DNA of 64,000 nt from Bifidobacterium pseudolongum subsp. pseudolongum DSM 20099 (GTDB lineage Bacteria; Actinomycetota; Actinomycetes; Actinomycetales; Bifidobacteriaceae), in assembly GCF_000771225.1 (NCBI RefSeq), contig NZ_JDTZ01000005.1, positions 1 through 64,000 on the forward strand, given 5' to 3'. The notes below the pieces were generated by a model. The model saw only the letters and a list, made by a program, of their open reading frames with translations, had not been told where the DNA came from and ran no database searches. Every line of letters starts with the position of its first letter. Position 1 is the first letter of the stretch. Below are positions 45,632-56,833 of this stretch, one piece after another. Made by a program: the position numbers and the translations under genes.

Positions 45632-47869
45632 ATGACACAGATTTTTGACGCACCATCAAAGGCGATACTGCGCAGTCAGATTGCCGAGCATATCGCAGAG
45701 ACCGACAAATCCGACAAGCGCGAGACGCTCAACGGAGAGCAGCCGCTGCCGAAGGACCGTTTCTTCGACCGCGAACTGAGCTGGCTCAAGTTCAACAAGC
45801 GCGTGCTCGAACTGGCGCAAGACGAAGACATCCCGATCATCGAGCGCGCCACCTTCGCCGCGATCTTCGCGAGCAACCTCGACGAATTCTTCATGGTCCG
45901 TGTGGCCGGCCTCAAGCGCCGCATCGACACCGGCATCGCCGTCACGAGCGCATCGGGGCTAAGCCCGCGCCAGCAGATGCGCGCGATCAGCGAGCAGGCC
46001 CACCGCCTGCAGGACGAGCACGCGCACTACGTGGTGGACCACATCCTGCCCGACCTGGCGAAGGAGAACATCAAGCTGCTGGGCTGGGACAAGCTCACGA
46101 TCGCCGAGCAGGAGCGCCTCTCGAAGTACTTCCGCCAGCAGGTGTTCCCCGTGCTCACCCCGCTCGCCGTGGACCCCGCGCACCCCTTCCCGTACATCTC
46201 GGGCAACTCGATCAATCTGGCCGTGCTCGTGGAGAACCCGGCTTCGGGCAAATCGCATTTCGCGCGCGTGAAGATACCCGACAACATCAACCGCCTCGTG
46301 CCGGTCGACGACATGACCGAAGACGAGGCCGATGAGGTGCGCTACGGCTTCATCACAATGGAGAACCTGATCATCGCGCATCTGGAATCGCTGTTCCCGG
46401 GCATGATCATCAAGGAGGCACGCTCGTTCCGCGTGACGCGCAACGAGGACATCGAGGTCGAGGAAGACGACGCCGAAAACCTGCTCAACGCAATCGAGAA
46501 GGAGCTGCTGCGCCGCCGCTTCGGACCGCCGATCCGCCTGGAGATCTCCGACGAGACCTCGCCGTTCCTCTCCCAGCTGCTCGCCGACCAGATGGGCGTG
46601 ACGCCGGACGAGGTCTACCGTCTGCCCGCCCCGCTCGACGCGACCGTGCTCTTCGAACTCGGCGGCATCGACCGCCCGGACCTCAAGTTCCGCCCGTTCG
46701 TGCCGACGACGAACCGCCAGATCGCGCAGGTCGAGACGAGCCGTGCGCAGGACATCTTCGCGGCGATCCGCGAGCGCGACATCCTGCTGCACCACCCCTA
46801 CGACTCGTTCTCCACCTCGGTGCAGGCGTTCCTCGCGCAGGCTGCGGCCGACCCGAAGGTGCTCGCGATCAAGCAGACGCTCTACCGCACGTCGAGCAAT
46901 TCGCCGATCATCGACGCGCTCATCGACGCCGCGCACGCCGGCAAGCAGGTGCTCGCGCTCGTCGAGCTCAAGGCGCGCTTCGACGAGGACGCAAACATCG
47001 CGTGGGCGCGCAAGCTCGAGCGCGCGGGCGTGCACGTCGTCTACGGCATCGTCGGGCTCAAGACGCACTGCAAGCTCTCGCTCGTCGTGCGTCAGGAGGC
47101 GGACGGCCTCAAACGCTACTGCCACGTGGGTACGGGCAACTACAATCCGAAGACCGCGCGCCAGTACACCGACCTCGGCCTGCTCACATGCGACCCCGTG
47201 GTGGGTCAGGACATGACGCGCCTGTTCAACCAGCTGAGCGGCTACGCGCCGAAGTCGAGTTTCCACCGTCTGCTCGTCGCGCCGCGCACAGTGCGCTCCG
47301 GGCTGATTCAGCGCATCCGCCGCGAGGAGGACGCCGCGCGCGCAGGCAAGGAGGCGTGGATCAAGATCAAGGTGAACTCGATTGTCGACGAAAAGACGAT
47401 CGATGCGCTGTACCGCGCGAGCCAGGCCGGCGTGAAGATCGACATCGTGGAGCGTGGCATCTGCTCGCTCAAGCCGGGCGTGCCGGGCCTGAGCGAGAAC
47501 ATCCGCGTACGCTCGATCCTCGGCCGGTTCCTCGAGCACAGCCGCATCTACGCGTTCGCGAATTCCGACGGCCCGCAGATCGGCGAAGGCCCGATTGCCG
47601 GACCGGAGGTGTGGATCGGTTCCGCCGACCTGATGCACCGCAACCTCGACCGGCGCGTGGAGGCGCTTGTGCGCATCACCGCACCCGAGCAGATCGACGA
47701 GCTGATCAAGTACATCGACCTGCAGATGGCCGACACCACGTCGTCGTGGCACATGGAGCCTGATGGCACGTATGTGCGCCACTCGAAGGACGAAGAGGGC
47801 CGCCCGCTCGTGGACAGCCAGGAGTACCTGATCCGCAAGCACCAGCGCAGGCCCAACCCGCATCGCTGA
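45632..47869 (+). CDS. ppk: Polyphosphate kinase 1
   Basis: Makes polyphosphate from ATP. 745 aa with all four PPK1 regions: N-terminal [20 protein letters not shown], head domain [18 protein letters not shown] and the catalytic C1/C2 domains with [20 protein letters not shown] (phosphohistidine) and [17 protein letters not shown]. Length is typical. Followed by a hairpin at 47881-47912 and then the NUDIX gene, a neighbour order common in actinobacteria. Confidence 0.96.
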   Translation: MTQIFDAPSKAILRSQIAEHIAETDKSDKRETLNGEQPLPKDRFFDRELSWLKFNKRVLELAQDEDIPIIERATFAAIFASNLDEFFMVRVAGLKRRIDTGIAVTSASGLSPRQQMRAISEQAHRLQDEHAHYVVDHILPDLAKENIKLLGWDKLTIAEQERLSKYFRQQVFPVLTPLAVDPAHPFPYISGNSINLAVLVENPASGKSHFARVKIPDNINRLVPVDDMTEDEADEVRYGFITMENLIIAHLESLFPGMIIKEARSFRVTRNEDIEVEEDDAENLLNAIEKELLRRRFGPPIRLEISDETSPFLSQLLADQMGVTPDEVYRLPAPLDATVLFELGGIDRPDLKFRPFVPTTNRQIAQVETSRAQDIFAAIRERDILLHHPYDSFSTSVQAFLAQAAADPKVLAIKQTLYRTSSNSPIIDALIDAAHAGKQVLALVELKARFDEDANIAWARKLERAGVHVVYGIVGLKTHCKLSLVVRQEADGLKRYCHVGTGNYNPKTARQYTDLGLLTCDPVVGQDMTRLFNQLSGYAPKSSFHRLLVAPRTVRSGLIQRIRREEDAARAGKEAWIKIKVNSIVDEKTIDALYRASQAGVKIDIVERGICSLKPGVPGLSENIRVRSILGRFLEHSRIYAFANSDGPQIGEGPIAGPEVWIGSADLMHRNLDRRVEALVRITAPEQIDELIKYIDLQMADTTSSWHMEPDGTYVRHSKDEEGRPLVDSQEYLIRKHQRRPNPHR

Positions 47870-47880
47870 CGCACTCCGCC

Positions 47881-47912
47881 GAGGCCGCCCGCACCACGCA
47901 CCGGGCGGCCTC
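47881..47912 (+). terminator. Hairpin after ppk
   Basis: Perfect 11-bp stem (47881-47891 with 47902-47912), 10-nt loop, 11 bp past the ppk stop. There is no U-run, so it may be a weak terminator. Confidence 0.5.
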
Positions 47913-47947
47913 GCGCATATTCCCCAGTAGCCGCCCCACACAGCCCC

Positions 47948-47961
47948 TACAATGGGGAACC
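47948..47961 (+). promoter_or_regulatory. -10 element just before the NUDIX gene (possible leaderless start)
   Basis: TACAAT at 47948-47953 lies 8 nt before the ATG at 47962. The intervening GGGGAACC is too close to act as a normal RBS. Confidence 0.5.
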
Positions 47962-49017
47962 ATGAGCAAACGCAGAATTGTCGAAGCGGCAGGTGGCATC
48001 CTATACCGCACACGCGCAGGCGCACCGGATGGCGACATCGAAGTGTGCGTGGTGCACCGCCCCAAATACGACGATTGGAGCTGGCCGAAAGGAAAACTGG
48101 AACTCAACGAATCCCACCGCCACGCGGCCGTGCGCGAAATCGGCGAGGAGACCGGCTGCCATGTGGCGCTCGGCCCGTTCCTGGGTGAGGTCGAATACCC
48201 GCTCGCCGACGAAGGCCGCAAAAAACGCCACGCCGGCGCGCAAGGCAACAGCAGCGGCAGTGACGACACCCAGACCAAGCATGTGGCCTATTGGATGGCC
48301 ACGGTGATCAGTGACTCGCAGGCACACCGCATGGCCACTGCGTTCGGTCCCGTGCGCCGCGCCGATGTGGGCGAGATCAGCGACGTGCGTTGGCTCACGA
48401 TCGCCGAGGCGCGCAAACAGCTCACCCATTCAACCGACAAAGACGTGCTCGCGTGGTTCGTCGACCGCCTGCAGGAGGACGCGCACCACGCGCGCACGGT
48501 CCTGCTCGTGAGGCATGCCAAGGCCGAGCCGCGCAAATTGTGGAAAGGCACCGACCCCGCGCGTCCGATTACACCGAAAGGCGCAGCGGCCGCCTATGCG
48601 CTCGACCGCGAACTCGCCTGCTACGCGCCCGAACGACTCACGACATCCCCGTGGATTCGCTGCCAGCAAACCATGCAGATGCTCGCATGGCAGACTGGAT
48701 TACCCGTTGAGCTGATCCCCGAGCTGACCGAAGACGCGTTCGCCGCCGACCCAGCCGCCGCGTGGGCCGCGTTCCGCGCGCAGATCGCCGAGGCGCTCAC
48801 CAGTGGCGCCACGACCGCGATCTGCATGCACCGCCCCGTCATCGGCGGCATCTTCGAGCAACTGCGCCCGCTGTGCTCGTGCAAATCCCTGACCAAACGA
48901 CTCATCGCGAAGTCCCCGTACATGCCCACCGGCAATGCGCTCGCCCTGTTCGTCACCGGCAGCCCGGAGGGCCCGCGCATCATCGATATTCAGAAAGTGG
49001 CACCGATTGTCTACTAA
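47962..49017 (+). CDS. NUDIX hydrolase fused to a histidine phosphatase (MutT1 type)
   Basis: 351 aa. Residues about 5-140 are a NUDIX domain with the complete box [20 protein letters not shown] followed by TG. Residues about 175-345 are a histidine-phosphatase domain with [11 protein letters not shown] and a later CMHRPVIGG. The same fusion in mycobacteria (MutT1) hydrolyses 8-oxo-dGTP and dinucleotide polyphosphates; the same role here is inferred. Its 3' end overlaps the next gene by 11 nt. Confidence 0.87.
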   Translation: MSKRRIVEAAGGILYRTRAGAPDGDIEVCVVHRPKYDDWSWPKGKLELNESHRHAAVREIGEETGCHVALGPFLGEVEYPLADEGRKKRHAGAQGNSSGSDDTQTKHVAYWMATVISDSQAHRMATAFGPVRRADVGEISDVRWLTIAEARKQLTHSTDKDVLAWFVDRLQEDAHHARTVLLVRHAKAEPRKLWKGTDPARPITPKGAAAAYALDRELACYAPERLTTSPWIRCQQTMQMLAWQTGLPVELIPELTEDAFAADPAAAWAAFRAQIAEALTSGATTAICMHRPVIGGIFEQLRPLCSCKSLTKRLIAKSPYMPTGNALALFVTGSPEGPRIIDIQKVAPIVY

Positions 49018-49762
49018 CGCCCCGCACTTCGGCAACGGCTCCGTGATCGCGAGCCGTGCCGCGTTCACCCACACCGGCTCGCCCCGCCCTGCACGCCCAG
49101 GCCAGCTCGACCAAGGGCTCGCCGAGAACATCGCCGGCGGCGTCGACCCCGAGCAGCTGAGCGAAGTGAGTCACGCGACCGCCTGGGCCCTGCTCAGCCA
49201 TGTGCACAAGACCGACGACCCGGCCGTCGTGGCGCGCACGCTGACCCTCGTGGACCATGAGGGCGTGGACGTGATCGCGGAACTGTGGAGCCACGCGGAA
49301 CCCGACTCACTGCCGGGCGTGCTGTGGCGTCTGTATCTGCTGCGCACATGGATGCGCCGCCAGCGTAATGCAATCGCGCGCCTGTGGCGTCTCGGCGAGC
49401 CGATCGCCACGTCGGCGTCTGCGATCGCCGGAGTGGTCGCGGCGCCGACGGAAGAGGACATTGCGCGCACGGCGGATTCGATCCTCGCCGGCGCGTTCCG
49501 CGGCGATTTCGCCGTCGCGCTCGAGCGCGCCTCGACGTTCGTGGATGTGGTCGTGCTCGGCCTGCGCGTCGAGGCGAAACGCGTGACTGCGCGCGCCTCG
49601 GCGATGGCCGACGTCGACTCCCCCGTCGTCGGCACGACTGACGAGATCCACACCCTGCGCGCGCAAGCGGCGCGCCTGCTGCACACCGCGGCGAACCTGC
49701 AGACCACCGCGCGGGACCTGCGGGCCGGCGCGCACCTGTGGCGCCGCGGCCAGCTCGAATAG
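49007..49762 (+). CDS. Hypothetical protein of unknown function
   Basis: 251 aa from TTG 49007 ([20 protein letters not shown]). Mostly alpha-helical by composition, no signal peptide or membrane helix; segments [22 protein letters not shown] and [22 protein letters not shown]. The C-terminal third is Ala/Arg-rich and may form a coiled coil ([19 protein letters not shown]). The TTG lies inside the end of the NUDIX gene, preceded by AGAAAGTGG, suggesting translational coupling. I cannot assign a family; it may act with the NUDIX protein. Confidence 0.7.
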   Translation: MSTNAPHFGNGSVIASRAAFTHTGSPRPARPGQLDQGLAENIAGGVDPEQLSEVSHATAWALLSHVHKTDDPAVVARTLTLVDHEGVDVIAELWSHAEPDSLPGVLWRLYLLRTWMRRQRNAIARLWRLGEPIATSASAIAGVVAAPTEEDIARTADSILAGAFRGDFAVALERASTFVDVVVLGLRVEAKRVTARASAMADVDSPVVGTTDEIHTLRAQAARLLHTAANLQTTARDLRAGAHLWRRGQLE

Positions 49763-49927
49763 CGGCGCGTCACAGCGGTATGGTGTACACACCCGCGCAA
49801 ATCATGTACAATATAAGACGCGTCGGGCCGTGCATAGCCCCGGGCTCCATTTTTTGCCGCTGCGAGCGGCCTTTGCGCCGACATGGCGCTTTCGCGGTCC
49901 GACGTTCTCTCTTCCCTCAGCCGCGCG
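49763..49927. other. Intergenic region with a possible plus-strand promoter and small hairpin
   Basis: TACAAT at 49807-49812, an inverted repeat GCCGCT-gcg-AGCGGC at 49856-49870 and then CTTTGC. This could be a terminator for the preceding gene or a very short RNA. No coding sequence seen. Confidence 0.3.
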
Positions 49928-50866
49928 TCAGTGTGTAGGCACGGGCATGTTCGGCAGTTCCTCATCGATGAACTTCATGTACGGCTTGGCCACCACCTCA
50001 TTGCGGTGCGCGCTGTACCACGCGTATGACTCGCGCAGACCCTCGGCGAGCGGCGTCGTCTCCGGCATGAGTTCGCGTTGCGCACGCACATCGAGCTCAT
50101 ACTGGTAATCGTGGAAGGGGAAGAAACTGCGCTGGGGCACGTTGTGCACCTCCACGCATTCGAGCGGTTTGCCCGCGGCGCGGTAGCACAGCTCGACCCA
50201 TTCGCGCACACTAACCGATTCCGGATTGCCCACATTGAACACATGCTGCTGCGGCCGCTGCCCGATGATCACGTTGATGAACCGGCACAAGTCGCGCACA
50301 TGGAAGAACTGCAGGCGCATCTCCCCTTCGCCCGGAAGGCGGAACGCGCGCGAGGCGTCGGCGCAGTCGAAGACGAAGGCCTCGCGGTACACGTTGTTCA
50401 TCGGTCCGTACAAGTACGGCGGCCGGATGATGTATGCGTTCGGAATCTGTTGGAGCACGGCGCGTTCGGCGGCGATCTTGCCTTCGCTGTACGGGCCCCA
50501 CACCTCATGTTCCGTGTTGAGCCCAAGCCGGCCGTTCTCGACGAATGGCTGCAGGTTGGTGGTTGGGTACACCGCGCTGGAACTGATCATCACATAGGTC
50601 TCGAAAGTGGCCGATCCCAAGGCGCGCGCCAGATTGTCCACATCCTGCGCGTTGTAGGCGGTTACGTCGATCACCGCGTCGAAATGCTGGCCGTCCAGCA
50701 CATTCCCCAGTGCGTGCCGGTCGGCTTCGATGACCGTGACGCCCTCCAGCTGCTGCTTGGTATTGCGGTTGAGGACCACAACGTCTGCGCCAAGACCCGC
50801 GAAATACCGCGCGAGGTACTTGCTCACGAAGACGGTTCCCCCTGTCACCAGAATCCTACGTGCCAC
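49928..50866 (-). CDS. NAD-dependent epimerase/reductase-family protein
   Basis: 312 aa, extended short-chain dehydrogenase fold: N-terminal RILVTGGTVFVSKYLARYFA (GGTxFV replaces the usual GxxGxxG, as in plant CSP41-like members) and VVVLNRN. The catalytic-type YSEGK and a C-terminal NVGNPESVSVREWVEL follow. Start GTG 50866 with AAGGGAG upstream. Substrate unknown; nucleotide-sugar or RNA-related roles are both known in the family. Confidence 0.75.
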   Translation of the reverse strand: MARRILVTGGTVFVSKYLARYFAGLGADVVVLNRNTKQQLEGVTVIEADRHALGNVLDGQHFDAVIDVTAYNAQDVDNLARALGSATFETYVMISSSAVYPTTNLQPFVENGRLGLNTEHEVWGPYSEGKIAAERAVLQQIPNAYIIRPPYLYGPMNNVYREAFVFDCADASRAFRLPGEGEMRLQFFHVRDLCRFINVIIGQRPQQHVFNVGNPESVSVREWVELCYRAAGKPLECVEVHNVPQRSFFPFHDYQYELDVRAQRELMPETTPLAEGLRESYAWYSAHRNEVVAKPYMKFIDEELPNMPVPTH

Positions 50867-50983
50867 TTCGCTCCCTTGTTCTCCTGTGGATTAGGACTAC
50901 AGCAGAACGTACCAGATGGATGCGGGACATGGGGCCAGGGCGCCCACGATGTGGGATTGAGCAGGCCCCATGTCATGTGATCA

Positions 50984-51078
50984 GATTCGCCGTTTTCGTC
51001 ACCGTTTTCGCCGTTATGGTCATTAATCGAGATAAAAAGTGACGAAAACGGCGAAAACGGTGACGAAAACGGCGAATC
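50984..51078. repeat. Long inverted repeat of CGTTTTCG-type units (copy 1)
   Basis: Arms 50984-51015 and 51047-51078 are perfectly complementary over 32 bp, with a 31-nt centre. Each arm is built of the internally repeated unit GACGAAAACGGCGAAAACGG (or its complement). It lies in the 358-bp gap between the epimerase gene and the GlsB gene. Related sequence recurs at 52901-52980. Confidence 0.85.
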
Positions 51079-51175
51079 CAGAGAGGTAACGACACCTACC
51101 GCCACGACAGCAGGCGGCAAGACGGCAATCTTCAACCATCTCCAAACCACAATCATCCTGCATCGCATAACAAAG

Positions 51176-51204
51176 AGGCCCTGCATGTAGAGCCTGCAGG
51201 GCCT
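51176..51204 (-). terminator. Terminator of the first GlsB-type gene
   Basis: Perfect 10-bp stem (51176-51185 with 51195-51204), 9-nt loop, followed on the minus strand by CTTTGTTATG. It is 20 bp past the stop codon. Confidence 0.7.
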
Positions 51205-51224
51205 GAAACGCCTATACGTGACAA

Positions 51225-51479
51225 TCACTTCTTGGCGGTGACTCTCATCACGAAGAACGAGACAACAGCGACCACGATGACCGCGCCGATGAGCGATGGG
51301 AAGATGGCCATGCCGCCGAGTTGCGGGCCCCAGCTGCCGAAGAGCGCCTGTCCCAGCGCCGAACCAGCAAGGCCTGCGATGATGTTGGCGATCCAACCCA
51401 TCGATCCGCTGCGGTTCGTGATGGCTCCAGCGATGGCTCCAATGATTGCTCCAACGATAAGCGTCCAAATCCAATACAT
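51225..51479 (-). CDS. GlsB/YeaQ/YmgE-family membrane protein (copy 1)
   Basis: 84 aa with three hydrophobic segments (IWTLIVGAIIGAIAGAIT, IANIIAGLAGSALGQALFG, FPSLIGAVIVVAVVSFFVM) and the family Gly-rich core. The family is linked to stress responses but its function is unclear. It is a close paralogue of the gene 286 bp upstream; each gene has its own terminator. Confidence 0.88.
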   Translation of the reverse strand: MYWIWTLIVGAIIGAIAGAITNRSGSMGWIANIIAGLAGSALGQALFGSWGPQLGGMAIFPSLIGAVIVVAVVSFFVMRVTAKK

Positions 51480-51706
51480 GATATTTCCTTACGTCTTGGT
51501 TTTCAAGGTTCGGGAAGAAACCTTGAACTATCTTTCACTGTACGGGACCGCACGATGATTTCCTTGAAATCACGCGGTTTTACGCTACTACGGCAAAATC
51601 AGGCAACGCACAGGCTGGCCAACTATGCTTCCGCATGTGCGCCGGCCGCGGGAGTGGCCCGGCCCGTCATTCACCCGTGCGCCCCTCGCATTCGGACAAA
51701 AACGCA

Positions 51707-51740
51707 ACGCCGGTGCAAGGCGCATGCCCCACACCGGTGT
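51707..51740 (-). terminator. Terminator of the second GlsB-type gene
   Basis: 9-bp stem (51707-51715 with 51732-51740, one mismatch that is G-U-like), 16-nt loop, followed on the minus strand by TGCGTTTTTGTCC. It lies 25 bp past the stop. Confidence 0.6.
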
Positions 51741-51764
51741 ATGACGGTAACCAACCCCGTGACG

Positions 51765-52013
51765 TCACTTGCTTGAACGCATGAGGAAGAACGAAACGAC
51801 GGCAACGACAATGATCGCGCCGATGAGCGACGGGATGATTGCCATGCCTGCGAGCTGCGGACCCCAATGTCCCAGCAGGGCCTCACCGATCGCCGAGCCA
51901 ACCAAGCCGGCGATGATGTTGCTGATCCAGCCCATCGCTCCACTGCGACGGGTGATGACACCAGCGACTGCGCCAATAATGGCTCCTACAATCAATACCC
52001 ATATCCAACGCAT
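51765..52013 (-). CDS. GlsB/YeaQ/YmgE-family membrane protein (copy 2)
   Basis: 82 aa, paralogue of 51225-51479 along its full length (WIWVLIVGAIIGAVAGVITR, SNIIAGLVGSAIGEALLG, IPSLIGAIIVVAVVSFFLM). AAAGGAG precedes the ATG. An AT-rich promoter-like stretch with TATATTTATACC lies about 45 bp upstream on the minus strand. Confidence 0.88.
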   Translation of the reverse strand: MRWIWVLIVGAIIGAVAGVITRRSGAMGWISNIIAGLVGSAIGEALLGHWGPQLAGMAIIPSLIGAIIVVAVVSFFLMRSSK

Positions 52014-52224
52014 AATAGTACTCCTTTCCTAACGCGAAGAATGTGGGTAGGTATAAATATACGAAGCCGATAATGGTGAGTATTGCTTTTTAGCTAATGG
52101 CAAGCACCGCTATCTCATAGCTGAAAAGGCATGCGCGTTGACACGATTGCGCTATCCGCATGGACATCGGCGCATCGCCCGGTGTGCGTCCATCGCTGAA
52201 TCAGACACGCGCGCCATGCGCAGG

Positions 52225-52238
52225 CTATGCTAGGAGAT
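52225..52238 (+). promoter_or_regulatory. -10 element just before upp (possible leaderless start)
   Basis: TATGCT at 52225-52230 lies 8 nt before ATG 52239, with CAGACA (52202-52207) 17 nt upstream as a -35. The AGGAG at 52232-52236 is only 2 nt from the ATG, too close for normal initiation. Confidence 0.5.
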
Positions 52239-52880
52239 ATGGAACTCCAAGTACTCAATCATCCGCTGGTCGAGCACAAGCTCACCGTGCTGCGAGACAA
52301 GAACACCCCTTCATCCACCTTCCGCGAACTCGTCTCCGAGCTCGTCACACTCGAAGCCTACGAAGCCACCCGCAACCTTGAGGTCGTGGACAAGCCGATC
52401 GAGACGCCTGTGGCGCCGATGGTGGGCAAGACAATCGCCAAGCCGCGCCCAATCATCGTGCCGGTGCTGCGTGCCGGCTTGGGTATGCTCGACGGCATGA
52501 CGCGCATGATGCCGAGCGCCGAGGTCGGATTCCTGGGCATGAAGCGCGACGAAGAGCATCCCACCCAGCAGATCACCTACGCGAACCGCTTGCCGGACGA
52601 CCTTTCGGGCCGCCAATGCTTCCTGATCGACCCGATGCTCGCCACCGGCGGCACGCTCGTGGCCGCCACCCACTATCTGGCGGAAAAGGGCGCCAAAGAC
52701 GTGACCGCCATCTGCATCATCGCCGCACCGGAGGGCATCAAGTTCGTCGAAGAGAACATCGACCCGAGCATCTCGTTCCGCGTTGTCGTCTGCGGTGTGG
52801 ACGAAGGCCTCAACAGTAAGAGCTACATCGTGCCCGGTCTGGGCGACGCCGGCGACCGCCTGTACGGCGTGATCGACTGA
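52239..52880 (+). CDS. upp: Uracil phosphoribosyltransferase
   Basis: Pyrimidine salvage, uracil plus PRPP to UMP. 213 aa. Typical Upp segments [47 protein letters not shown], the PRPP site [15 protein letters not shown] and C-terminal [17 protein letters not shown] 52239 is chosen because the family N-terminus begins there; an ATG at 52227 would add four residues. Single gene. Confidence 0.94.
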   Translation: MELQVLNHPLVEHKLTVLRDKNTPSSTFRELVSELVTLEAYEATRNLEVVDKPIETPVAPMVGKTIAKPRPIIVPVLRAGLGMLDGMTRMMPSAEVGFLGMKRDEEHPTQQITYANRLPDDLSGRQCFLIDPMLATGGTLVAATHYLAEKGAKDVTAICIIAAPEGIKFVEENIDPSISFRVVVCGVDEGLNSKSYIVPGLGDAGDRLYGVID

Positions 52881-52900
52881 CACAACCTACGCACAGACGG

Positions 52901-52980
52901 GGGTTTTCGCCGTTTTCGTCATAAATCCAACCAAAAAATGACGAAAACAGCGAAAACCCTGACGAAAACGGCGAAACCAG
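52901..52980. repeat. Inverted repeat related to 50984-51078 (copy 2)
   Basis: Arms 52901-52922 and 52938-52959 pair over 22 bp with one mismatch (G-U in minus-strand RNA) and a 15-nt centre. A further unit GACGAAAACGGCGAAACC follows at 52960-52977. The units match the first copy closely. It lies between convergent upp and the phosphodiesterase gene. Confidence 0.8.
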
Positions 52981-53011
52981 CAACATAAACAGCGAAACCC
53001 CCAATGCAAGA

Positions 53012-53042
53012 GCGGGCCGCGGTATTCACCACCGCGGCCCGC
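53012..53042. terminator. Hairpin between upp and the phosphodiesterase gene
   Basis: Perfect 12-bp stem (53012-53023 with 53031-53042), 7-nt loop. Neither strand has a strong U-run. It lies 22 bp past the stop codon of the minus-strand gene. Confidence 0.55.
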
Positions 53043-53063
53043 CCGTATTATGCGCGTATCAGC

Positions 53064-54131
53064 TCATAGCTGCATGTTCGGCGCGGGCAGTTCGCCCGGC
53101 ACGAACGCTTCGAAGATGTAGCGGTCGAAGTATGGCATGCTTTGGCTCAGTTCAGCCGAGCTGCGTACGGTCCATGCCACGGAGAGCGCGCCCATCTTGC
53201 GCGCGAAGGCGAGCAGCTTGCTGCTGCCGTTACGGTAGTCATACGCCACGAAATCGGGCCGCGACATCCAGTTGAACACGAGCTTGCCGGCGGCCCATGC
53301 CACCGGGTCAGTCGAGCCGAACGGCACGTCCTCGGCGAGCTGCCCACGGCACACGTCCGGATGGTTCGTCTTGTACCAGTGCATCGCGGCCGGGTTGAAC
53401 GACTCCACCGCATACAGCCCACAGTACGCCTCGAGCAGATCCGCTGCGCGCGCCATGAACTCATCGTCACGGGAGTCCCATGCGCGCACGTTCTCGAACT
53501 TGAATTCGACGATGATCGGCACGCGGCCGTCCACCACGCGCAGCACGTCGCTGAGCAGCGGCACATGCTGGTAGTAGCCCTTCGGCGCCTGCTCCGGCGT
53601 TTTGACCGCAGCCGGGTCGTCCGCGGCGGCGCCCGGCAGCAGCGGCGACTCATGCGCGCCTGGCGCGGCTGTAGGGAAGAGCGGGATGCGCACGAGCTCG
53701 TCGTACGTCAGGTCGGCCACGCGGCGCGGATCGCCGGCCACGCGCAGCAGGTCGGGGTCGTGCAGCACCACGATCTGATTGTCGAGCGTCATCTGCACAT
53801 CGAGTTCGATGCCGTAGCCGGCGGTCGCTGCCGCGGCGAACGCGGCGAGCGAATTCTCCGGCGCGATCGGGCCCGGTTCGTTCGGCGTGCCGTAACCCGA
53901 CTGCATCGCCATGCGGCGTGCGAGCGCGATGTATTCGCCGCTCTCCCCCGCGTACTGCTGGCTCAGGCCGGAGCCCGCGTCATGCAAGCCGCGATGCGCG
54001 TAGGGGATCTGCGGCAGCGTGGGCACATAGTTCTTGCGCTTGTTGCCGAACGTGCGCGGCGCCATCGCCCACAATCCGGCACCTGCGGCGAGCGCTCCGC
54101 CAATCAGGATTTTCTGTACGGTCTTGGCCAT
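53064..54131 (-). CDS. Glycerophosphodiester phosphodiesterase family protein
   Basis: Cleaves glycerophosphodiesters to glycerol-3-phosphate and alcohols. 355 aa, with an N-terminal hydrophobic segment ILIGGALAAGAGLWAMAP that probably anchors it, so it acts at the outer face. GDPD motifs: AHRGLHDAG, APENSLAAFAAA, GIELDVQMTLDNQIVVLHD, IVEFKFE and ESFNPAAM. GGAGGAAAC precedes the ATG. It may serve lipid turnover or teichoic-acid-like polymers. Confidence 0.9.
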   Translation of the reverse strand: MAKTVQKILIGGALAAGAGLWAMAPRTFGNKRKNYVPTLPQIPYAHRGLHDAGSGLSQQYAGESGEYIALARRMAMQSGYGTPNEPGPIAPENSLAAFAAAATAGYGIELDVQMTLDNQIVVLHDPDLLRVAGDPRRVADLTYDELVRIPLFPTAAPGAHESPLLPGAAADDPAAVKTPEQAPKGYYQHVPLLSDVLRVVDGRVPIIVEFKFENVRAWDSRDDEFMARAADLLEAYCGLYAVESFNPAAMHWYKTNHPDVCRGQLAEDVPFGSTDPVAWAAGKLVFNWMSRPDFVAYDYRNGSSKLLAFARKMGALSVAWTVRSSAELSQSMPYFDRYIFEAFVPGELPAPNMQL

Positions 54132-54201
54132 GTTTCCTCCTTGGGAGTTCCACTACCCGAGCCTACTGCACGCCGGTGCCGTTGCTGTCAGCGAACGCGC
54201 G

Positions 54202-56235
<2,034 letters not shown>

Positions 56236-56248
56236 AGGCAAACCAAAA

Positions 56249-56279
56249 CGCCGCCCGGGTCATACCGGCTCGGGCGGCG
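56249..56279 (-). terminator. Terminator between the phasin-like and UbiB-family genes
   Basis: Perfect 9-bp stem (56249-56257 with 56271-56279), 13-nt loop, followed on the minus strand by TTTTGGTTTGCC and then, 13 nt from the stem, the UbiB start codon. Confidence 0.75.
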
Positions 56280-56367
56280 CGTGTCATCGGGAGCTTGTGC
56301 ACGTCATCGCACGCTCATCGGGGATTGGCTGCGGCGCGGGCCGCACGGAGCGCCGCGCCGGGACGGC

Positions 56368-56754
56368 TCACTTCGTGGAGCCGGCGTTCGCAGGGTCGAC
56401 CGGGGTGTTGTCGGCGGGCGCGGCGGCGTTGTCATCGTCGGCCCCGACCATGGACTTGACGTTCTGCTGCACCTGGTCCTTGATGCCGGCGGCGGCGTCA
56501 CGCACGGTCTGCGTGGCTTCCTGCGCCTGTTCCTTGAGGCCGCTCGTCTTCTCGCTGGCCTTGTGCGCGAGCTCGCTGTTGAGCTTCTTGCCCTGCTCGA
56601 CGGTCAGCTCGCCACGGGCCACCAGATTGTTGACGATCTCCTGGCCCTTCTCCGCGGTGGCGGCGAGCGCGCCGACGCCCGCGAGGAAGATCTTGCGCAG
56701 GCCTTCGCCGAAGTCCGGCATATTGGTGTTGTTGGAAGTGTTGTTGTCGGTCAT
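56368..56754 (-). CDS. Phasin-like alpha-helical protein
   Basis: 128 aa, soluble. Residues about 10-105 are helical with FGEGLRKIFLAGVGALAATAEKGQEIVN, resembling phasin (polyhydroxyalkanoate granule) proteins of the PhaF/PhaI type; the ends are low-complexity (Asn/Thr at the start, Asp/Ala/Pro at the end). ATG 56754 follows GGGAGG with 5-nt spacing. No polyester synthase is seen here, so the true role is unknown; a coating or scaffold function is possible. Confidence 0.75.
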   Translation of the reverse strand: MTDNNTSNNTNMPDFGEGLRKIFLAGVGALAATAEKGQEIVNNLVARGELTVEQGKKLNSELAHKASEKTSGLKEQAQEATQTVRDAAAGIKDQVQQNVKSMVGADDDNAAAPADNTPVDPANAGSTK

Positions 56755-56833
56755 GATACCTCCCGGGTTCAAACGACTGTCATTGCCCACTCTACACGCT
56801 CAAGGCCGGCCTGCCGCGCGCCGCGGCGGCGTT

